Source: Candidatus Nanopelagicales bacterium
GTDB lineage: Bacteria > Actinomycetota > Actinomycetes > S36-B12
Direction: 5' to 3'
DNA length: 17,745 nucleotides
NCBI GenBank assembly: GCA_030836325.1
Contig: JAURQC010000031.1
Coordinates: 1 to 17,745, forward strand
In this document: positions 12,670 through 17,745 of the stretch, piece by piece
Layout: every line of letters starts with the position of its first letter
How positions within the stretch are numbered: position 1 is the stretch's first letter
Notes under the pieces: model-generated
Databases searched by the model: none
Told to the model about the DNA's origin: nothing
Seen by the model: the letters and a program-made list of their open reading frames with translations, nothing else
Made by a program: the position numbers and the translations under genes

Positions 12670-15202
12670 ACTACCACGAGAAGTAGAGCTCCATCCCGGA
12701 GATGCGCCGATCGGCGTGCGCACCGGCACTGCGGACGTATTCGCAGTTCGGTCAGATGGTTTGCGCCAACCACTCGCAACTCTCGGTGAAGCGCGCTGCG
12801 CCTTTCCTGCCAGTGATACGCCTCTGTTGGTCGTCGCCCGGCTGAACTCTTCACTGGAGACAGTCGAGCTCTCTGACGAAGCCGACCGAGCTGCTGTGCT
12901 TGCCGGCTTCGTCGCAGCCCTGCTGCCAATCGCTCCCGAAGTCGAGGGAGCCGACCTTGAGGCATTTCCATCTCAACTCGAGCAAGCGGTTCGTCGCCTA
13001 CAGGACAATGAACGGGCACACCGACAACAGTCCATTCAGGCTGCATTGACCCGTTCTGAGGACCAACTCACTGCAGTCACGGCTCGAATCACCTTTTCGG
13101 CATCCACACTTACCGATCCCCACATGGCACTCGGGCTTCCGCCTTTGATCGAAGTCCTTCACCACATCGGTGACGCCGACGGCTTTCAAGTAACGCCGCC
13201 GACAAGCAGCGAGTTGCGGTCCTCCGACGACCCGTTGCGGTTGACTGCCCATAAGTCTGGTGTCCGGTACAGGAAGGTGACCCTCAGCAAAGGCTGGCAG
13301 CGCGTGGCGTCACAGAACCTTCTCGGCGGGATCGTGGAAGACGGAAAACCGACACCTGTGGCGCTTCTCAAACATGGCCGCCGGTACCTCATGCAGCGAC
13401 CCGGGGACATCCGGCCAACACCGATCAGCGACGCAAACCTCGCAGCCATTGCGCCGGTGGCATACGAGTTCTATGCGCCACTGCCGGCTGACCGTCCGAT
13501 CACCATCGGTGACGTCCTGCGACGGGGGATGCACAACAGTCGCAGGAACTGGCTCCTAGCGGCAACGATGGGACTGGCCGTAGCGGTCCTCGGGTTGATT
13601 ACCCCACTGCTCACAAACGCAACCGTTGGGTCAGTCATACCTCAAGGTCGCGAGTCGATACTCGTGCAAGTTGGCATCGCCCTCCTGATCGCAGCAGGCA
13701 CCTCGTTCGTGTTCACTCTCGTGCAGAGCTACGCAATCGCCGCTCTGTCCCAGAGCGCAACGCGAAATATGCAGTCGGCGATGTGGGATCGGCTCCTAGC
13801 GCTACCTGCATCATTCTTCCGAAACTTCAGCAGCGGCGATCTCACAGTCCGAGTTTTAGCCGTCGACTCCCTGCAAAGCCTCGTCAGCGTGCAAGTGGTT
13901 TCGTCAGCTCTTGCCGCTGTTTTCGGACTCGTCAATCTCGTTCTGATGTTCAAGTACTCGCCGGCACTCGGTGTTGTAGCAAGCATCTTCTTGTTGCTCA
14001 CGGTCATTGTGCTCCTCCTCGGCATCCGGTACGTGGCCCGCTTCAGCACACAGTCACTCACTGCGACGAGAGAAGCCAACGGATTCCTCGTGCAGTTACT
14101 GCGAGGCGTCATGAAAGTCCGCCTCGCCGGCGCCGAAGGACGAATGGAAGCTGAGTACCTGGAGCTAACCCGTCGTCAGGCCGACGCTTCTTCGAACCAG
14201 ACCTTGGTCATCGGACGAATCACTTCCTGGTTCATCTTCGCCACCGCCGCAGCGCCTGCTCTTTTCTACACAGTGATCGCTATCGACTGGACGACCGACG
14301 GGGCCAGTCTCTCCACCGGCGAGTTCCTCGCCTTTTCAAGCGCATACGGCGCCGCCTTCGCAGCAATTTCCGGGCTGTCGAACCTCGTGTCACCGATCGC
14401 CAACGCCGGGCCGACACTCCAACTTTTGCGTCCCATCATGGACGAACTTCCCGAGAGTGCCGGAAGGGCACAAGACCCGGGCATGTTGAGCGGTGCGATT
14501 GAGCTGTCGAACATTGAGTTCAGATACACCACAGACGGGCCATTGATCCTGCGTGGCCTATCTCTCAGCGTCGCTCCCGGCGAGATGGTGGCGCTCGTTG
14601 GCCCCTCCGGTGCCGGGAAATCGACAATCACCCGGCTGCTCCTGGGTTTCGATACCCCGGAGCAAGGCACGGTGAGCTACGACGGGCGAGATCTACGAGA
14701 TCTAGATCCAACATTAGTTCGAAGCCAAATGGGAGTCGTAGTGCAGGAGGGCTCTATCACGCGCGGCAGCATCATGCGCAACATCCTCGGATCCACAGTC
14801 GGCGATGAACAAGCCGCTTGGCAGGCCGCCAACGCAGCTGCACTGGCAGATGACATCGCAGCGATGCCCATGAAGATGCAGACCATCGTTGATCCGGCGA
14901 ACGTCTCGGGTGGACAGGCCCAACGAATTCTGCTGGCCCGGGCGCTCGTGAGATCTCCGCGGATCTTGCTGCTCGACGAGGCAACAAGTGCTCTGGACAA
15001 CGCAGCCCAGGCTCAAATTACCCAGGCGATGGACAACCTGGCTGCAACACGAATTGTGATCGCCCACCGGCTTTCAACAATCCGAGCTGCCGACCGAATC
15101 GTTGTCATCAATGCGGGCACTGCCGTCGAAACCGGCACCTACGATGAGCTCATCGAAAGAGGCGGCATTTTCGCCGATCTGGTCAAGCGCCAAGTTGCCT
15201 GA
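12620..15202 (+). CDS. NHLM-type ABC transporter ATP-binding/permease protein
   Basis: This 860-residue protein has a long N-terminal cytoplasmic region (about 1-310) without the Cys-His-Asp of a C39 peptidase. A membrane domain (about 315-600) and an ATPase with GPSGAGKST, VSGGQAQRILLARAL, RILLLDEATSALD and IVIAHRLST follow. It matches the second, peptidase-less transporter that accompanies the C39 transporter in NHLM systems, and the two probably form a heterodimer. The frame overlaps the previous gene by 50 bases from ATG 12620. A TTG at 12659, preceded by GAGAGG, would reduce the overlap to 11 bases and is a realistic alternative start. It ends the rightward operon; I see no clear terminator after it. 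Confidence 0.93.
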   Translation: MREWLATPERAEALAPELPREVELHPGDAPIGVRTGTADVFAVRSDGLRQPLATLGEARCAFPASDTPLLVVARLNSSLETVELSDEADRAAVLAGFVAALLPIAPEVEGADLEAFPSQLEQAVRRLQDNERAHRQQSIQAALTRSEDQLTAVTARITFSASTLTDPHMALGLPPLIEVLHHIGDADGFQVTPPTSSELRSSDDPLRLTAHKSGVRYRKVTLSKGWQRVASQNLLGGIVEDGKPTPVALLKHGRRYLMQRPGDIRPTPISDANLAAIAPVAYEFYAPLPADRPITIGDVLRRGMHNSRRNWLLAATMGLAVAVLGLITPLLTNATVGSVIPQGRESILVQVGIALLIAAGTSFVFTLVQSYAIAALSQSATRNMQSAMWDRLLALPASFFRNFSSGDLTVRVLAVDSLQSLVSVQVVSSALAAVFGLVNLVLMFKYSPALGVVASIFLLLTVIVLLLGIRYVARFSTQSLTATREANGFLVQLLRGVMKVRLAGAEGRMEAEYLELTRRQADASSNQTLVIGRITSWFIFATAAAPALFYTVIAIDWTTDGASLSTGEFLAFSSAYGAAFAAISGLSNLVSPIANAGPTLQLLRPIMDELPESAGRAQDPGMLSGAIELSNIEFRYTTDGPLILRGLSLSVAPGEMVALVGPSGAGKSTITRLLLGFDTPEQGTVSYDGRDLRDLDPTLVRSQMGVVVQEGSITRGSIMRNILGSTVGDEQAAWQAANAAALADDIAAMPMKMQTIVDPANVSGGQAQRILLARALVRSPRILLLDEATSALDNAAQAQITQAMDNLAATRIVIAHRLSTIRAADRIVVINAGTAVETGTYDELIERGGIFADLVKRQVA

Positions 15203-15323
15203 TCTCTCACCTTGGTAGATCGTCGACCACGTCTCCGGGTGCAACATTCACTCCGCTCGTGGGTTTACGCGGCACAACTTCGCAACGTCAGACACTGCCA
15301 GCAACGTGACCGACCGGACAATG

Positions 15324-15451
15324 AGCTACGCCGCCGAACGATCCCACACCGCTCACGGCGACCCCACGCCAACCGAGTTCCATCTAGCATGGTCCAAGAC
15401 CCACCAACCACAAGCTGCATAGCGACTGGACCACCAAACGGGACCCTCTCA
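15324..15451 (+). mobile_element. Diverged IS3-family 3'-end remnant (right)
   Basis: A frame in this segment reads ERSHTAHGDPTPTEF then HLAWSKTHQPQAA-stop, clearly related to the OrfB end of the internal IS (SAHGDLTPTEFALQW, HQPQAA). The terminal repeat follows with CGACTGGACCACC and an end CTCTCA. It is diverged from the internal copy, unlike the left remnant, so it is from an older or different element. It accounts for most of the 290-base stretch between the transporter and the small membrane protein; the rest of that stretch holds nothing I can identify. Confidence 0.85.
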
Positions 15452-15492
15452 GGGCCCCCGTTCTGTCGTCCGATGACTGCTACGGCCGCTCT

Positions 15493-15806
15493 ATGAAATC
15501 GGCCACAATCCTCCGAGTTGCAACTCTGCTCGCAGCGGCAGCGAGCCTTGCCATGAGCGTTTGGCTGTACTTTCAAAATGATGCGTCAATTGACGACCGC
15601 TTGAATGGAATTTTCGTAGGTGCCTGGGTGCCATCGATTCTCGCATTGGGCAACTTCCTGATTACTTCTGACTCGGATCGCAAGGATGAGACGGGTCTCA
15701 GGGAGCCCTCTTCGGATTCGGAGCAGTCATATTTTTCGTGGTTTTCACAGGCGCATTAGCGTTCGGATTGCAACGAATCAAGGAAATAGTAGAGCGCGAT
15801 TCCTGA
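15493..15806 (+). pseudogene. Small membrane protein, frameshifted
   Basis: From ATG 15493 the frame encodes two hydrophobic stretches (ATLLAAAASLAMSVWLYF and GIFVGAWVPSILALGNFLI), then becomes unlike a membrane protein and stops at 15759. In the +2 frame the sequence continues as GALFGFGAVIFFVVFTGALA then FGLQRIKEIVERDS, ending at TGA 15804-15806: a third membrane helix with a charged tail. The total of 314 bases is not a multiple of three, so a frameshift near 15690-15700 is the simplest reading. A true short form ending at 15759 remains possible. Function is unknown. It lies inside the island next to the integrase, facing it. Confidence 0.6.
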
Positions 15807-15923
15807 CAAGATCATTCGCAACAATGGATCATTGACGCACACGACTGTGATCGGTGGATCAGACACGATTCCCAGTCCTCTGATGCCAGTGCTGTTCGTA
15901 AACTCTCCAATCGCGAGTTCTGC

Positions 15924-16658
15924 TCACATCGCAGACGTATATCTGGCAACCATCGCACCAGAAGACCAACCAGCAGCCGTCTGAACAGACACCTGGCTGA
16001 TTCCGCGTTTCAACGCGTGAACAGCCCAACCCCTACGCCACGCATGAGGAGACGGCGCATGCAACCGTTTCATTAACCGTTGAATGGCGTTCGACGACAT
16101 CCCCACCAAACACCCATCTGCCTGTGCTGGATGGCGTCGGATCAGACGACAGGCCTGATCCGACAACGGAGCCAAACGAGGCTTACCTGTCTTCGAAGTC
16201 CTGACAACAACGAACCTGTCAGACAGATTCACATCATCTCTAGAAAGCCGCGCAATCTCAGAAACCCTTAGCCCTGTGCTCCACAACAGTTCGACCACCA
16301 GAGCGTCTCTGACTCGCGTTCAGCGGCCTCTCACGGCCTTGTAGACGTCCTCTGTGACGGTTGGTTGTGAGGTTGGTCTCGTTGATGGCAACGGCACACG
16401 AGACCACCACACCCAACGAGGACCATCGTTCTCGATAGCCCATTTTCCGAACGCTCGGACTGCACGTGCTCTGGCACGTGCAGTCTCGCGAGATATCGAT
16501 TCAGACAGCCACAGTTTCACGGTCGCAAGATCGATGTCATCACCGTGAGCGGTCCGCAACTGGCAGAGGTATCGACGGTATCTGATCACTGTGGTTGGAG
16601 CGTGTCCTGTGAGTTGCCAGTCGGCAACGAACTCGTCCAAATAGTCGTCGAGTTCCAT
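15924..16658 (-). pseudogene. int: Tyrosine recombinase (island integrase), TGA-interrupted
   Basis: This is a site-specific recombinase of about 243 residues plus one internal stop. The N-terminal SAM-like DNA-binding domain (YLDEFVADWQLTGHAPTTV, then RYRRYL) is followed by a catalytic domain with Arg in STGLRVSEIA, Lys in RTSKTGKPR, His-X-X-Arg in SPHAWRR, Trp in AGWSSG and Tyr in VARYTSAM. The full catalytic set is present. TGA at 16322-16320 interrupts the same frame between VYKAVRGR and TRVRDALVVELL, so one base change separates it from an intact gene. I chose ATG 16658 because GGGAGT lies 4 bases upstream; TTG 16682 is less likely. It lies 135 bases from the right att repeat and is the probable integrase of the island. 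Confidence 0.9.
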
Positions 16659-16728
16659 TGTTACTCCCTTGTTGGGGAGCAACCAGAGAAGCGGTCAACA
16701 CGAGGCTTGTGGACGCTCGGTTCTGCTC

Positions 16729-16753
16729 CCGACACCGCTGAAAGCGTTGTCGG
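16729..16753. repeat. Inverted repeat between integrase and right att site
   Basis: CCGACACCGCT (16729-16739) pairs with AGCGTTGTCGG (16743-16753) at 10 of 11 positions around a GAA loop. A second weaker stem (GGTTT...AAACC) lies at about 16759-16776. Their place between integrase start and att core suits recombinase or excisionase arm sites or integrase control, but no function is shown. Confidence 0.45.
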
Positions 16754-16792
16754 AAGCGGGTTTGCGTCAGTAAACCTGCCTAGTTGGCTAGC

Positions 16793-16844
16793 GCGCTTCC
16801 CTTACAAGGAAGATGTCGGGGGTTCGAGTCCCTCTGCGCCCACT
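16793..16844. repeat. Right attachment-site repeat (tRNA 3' end copy)
   Basis: These bases are identical to 1086-1137. The upstream half of the tRNA is absent: bases before 16782 do not match the D-arm or acceptor 5' strand, so this is not a tRNA gene but the displaced 3' end of the original one. Host sequence resumes after 16844. Confidence 0.93.
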
Positions 16845-16944
16845 CACAGTGTCGGGGCGAGCCATCGCAAGGAATTCGCAACCCTGCTGTGATGACCTCC
16901 CGGCGGACCATCATCGATGTCGGTCGTCTGGGAGGGTTGCAAGC

Positions 16945-17745
16945 GTGTTTGACATTAACTCGATCGTTCGTGGCAGAGCAGCGCGTCGTGCCCTCGCGCT
17001 CCTCATCGTGGGAATGCTGGGAGTCTCCTGCTCGAGCGCGTCGATCTCCGATGAAACGGATTCCGCAACTGATTCACGTGCTGATGAGGCCCGAGAGACC
17101 GACAGCGGCGAGCCGTCATCGCCGGAGAATCCAGTTGATGACGCCGACCCGGCGGAACAGGACCCGTCTGGAGACGGCGACATCGATGGCGAGGCGAGTG
17201 GTGAAGGGCAGAACTCGGATAGTGGGTTCTCGTTGGACGGTGAGCCGATCGTTGTCGTCTCGGACAACGTCGACTGCGTCATCAGCCCGCGGGTGATCGT
17301 CGAACCTGCGAACCCCCCATCCATCGCCGACGTGCAGCGGGGAATCGGCGTGAATGTACCCAAGTCCGACCCGGAGCACTGCTACCTCTTCTCAGCCGAG
17401 ATACCCGATGACTTCCGCCGGTATCACGCTGATGTACACCAGAAACTCATCGACTACGTGGGCGGATACGACCGGTATGTCCACATCACCTACGAGGTCG
17501 AGGGGGACAACACCGAGGCCCTCGAGATCCTGGATCAGTTCGGCTACTTCTACGACAACAACGGTCAGCCGGTTGAGCCCTCGATCGATGTCGTCTACGA
17601 CCGCCGAAGCTGTCTCAGTGGTTTCGGTCGGGACGGGGAATGGGATGGGTACAACGACTTCTCGTTCTGTAATCAGCCGAATCCACTTACGGACCCGATG
17701 TGGGAGTGGGACGTCGAGAACTTCGGACCTGAGGTGTTCATGTAC
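16945..17745 (+). CDS. Probable secreted or lipoprotein, C-terminus beyond window
   Basis: The frame is open from GTG 16945 to the window end (267 codons). GGGAGGG lies 8 bases before the start. An Arg-rich N-terminus and hydrophobic stretch (ALALLIVGMLGVSCSS) lead to Cys29; the lipobox-like GVSC is slightly non-standard at -3. Residues about 30-95 are an acidic, Ser/Asp/Glu/Gly-rich linker. A folded domain with several Cys and many aromatic residues follows (VDCVISPRVIVEP, HCYLFSAEIPDDFRRYHADV). I recognise no family. It belongs to the host chromosome right of the island and resembles an extracellular anchored protein. Confidence 0.8.
   Translation, partial: MFDINSIVRGRAARRALALLIVGMLGVSCSSASISDETDSATDSRADEARETDSGEPSSPENPVDDADPAEQDPSGDGDIDGEASGEGQNSDSGFSLDGEPIVVVSDNVDCVISPRVIVEPANPPSIADVQRGIGVNVPKSDPEHCYLFSAEIPDDFRRYHADVHQKLIDYVGGYDRYVHITYEVEGDNTEALEILDQFGYFYDNNGQPVEPSIDVVYDRRSCLSGFGRDGEWDGYNDFSFCNQPNPLTDPMWEWDVENFGPEVFMY

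Larger units (their letters stand above)
1086..16844. mobile_element. tRNA-Val genomic island carrying a RiPP cluster
   Basis: The segment is bounded by a perfect 52-bp direct repeat of the tRNA-Val 3' end (1086-1137 and 16793-16844). The offset is 15,707 bp, which is therefore the length of the inserted unit. It holds a tyrosine recombinase next to the right repeat, an IS3-type element, two IS remnants and the RiPP genes. No replication, mobilisation or phage structural genes are visible, so autonomous transfer is unlikely from what is seen. The layout is that of a small integrative genomic island using a tyrosine integrase at a tRNA gene. The integrase and the IS transposase both carry inactivating changes. 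Confidence 0.9.

Noticed and set aside
16320..16322. TGA as a recoded sense codon across the island (integrase, precursor).
   Set aside because: YcaO, TfuA, the kinase-like protein, the sulfotransferase, the adaptor and the transporters all end at TGA in the right place, so general recoding is not plausible.
16782..16842. Second tRNA-Val gene.
   Set aside because: Only the 3' portion matches; the acceptor 5' strand and most of the D-arm are absent, so it is the att repeat.
1..17745. CRISPR array, restriction-modification or toxin-antitoxin genes that might make this a defence island.
   Set aside because: No spaced repeats, methylase, nuclease or antitoxin motifs were seen; all large genes fit RiPP production, export or mobility.

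Overview
The window looks like a high-GC actinobacterial chromosome, possibly Acidimicrobiia. The lineage is inference from GC richness, many GTG starts and gene content; no rRNA or marker gene fixes it. Host DNA is visible at both ends. On the left are the C-terminal part of an Fpg/Nei-type DNA glycosylase, a VOC-family protein, a small membrane protein and an intact tRNA-Val(UAC). On the right is the start of a secreted or lipoprotein-like gene that runs off the window.

Between them lies a 15.7-kb genomic island inserted in the 3' part of tRNA-Val. A perfect 52-bp direct repeat of the tRNA 3' end (1086-1137 and 16793-16844) marks the two junctions. A tyrosine recombinase reading away from the right junction is the likely integrase, but it carries an in-frame TGA, so the island may be stranded.

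The cargo is a compact RiPP (ribosomally made, modified peptide) cluster in two divergent arms. The leftward arm runs precursor peptide (Nif11/NHLP-like leader, 24-residue Cys-free core of only G, T, A, S, V, P), YcaO, TfuA-domain protein, HPr-kinase-like protein and sulfotransferase. The last four are tightly coupled by short overlaps. An M20-type peptidase gene converges on the end of this arm. The rightward arm runs prolyl-hydroxylase-like 2OG-Fe(II) oxygenase, HlyD-like adaptor, C39-peptidase ABC transporter and a second NHLM-type ABC transporter. The proposed pathway is inference: YcaO/TfuA modify the core (thioamide or azoline chemistry), the oxygenase, sulfotransferase and kinase-like protein may tailor Pro, Ser or Thr, and the C39 transporter cuts after Gly-Ala and exports the product. 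This combination of enzymes with an Ala/Thr-rich, Cys-free core is the most novel thing here.

An IS3-family element (IS407-like, 1,259 bp, 4-bp CAGG target duplication) sits in the divergent promoter region between the arms. It leaves good promoter candidates on both sides. Its transposase has two lesions, an amber codon in orfA and an 11-bp tandem duplication at the orfA/orfB junction. Two 3'-end remnants of related elements, in the same orientation, flank the RiPP cluster just inside the island ends. Other decay includes a frameshifted small membrane protein near the right end.
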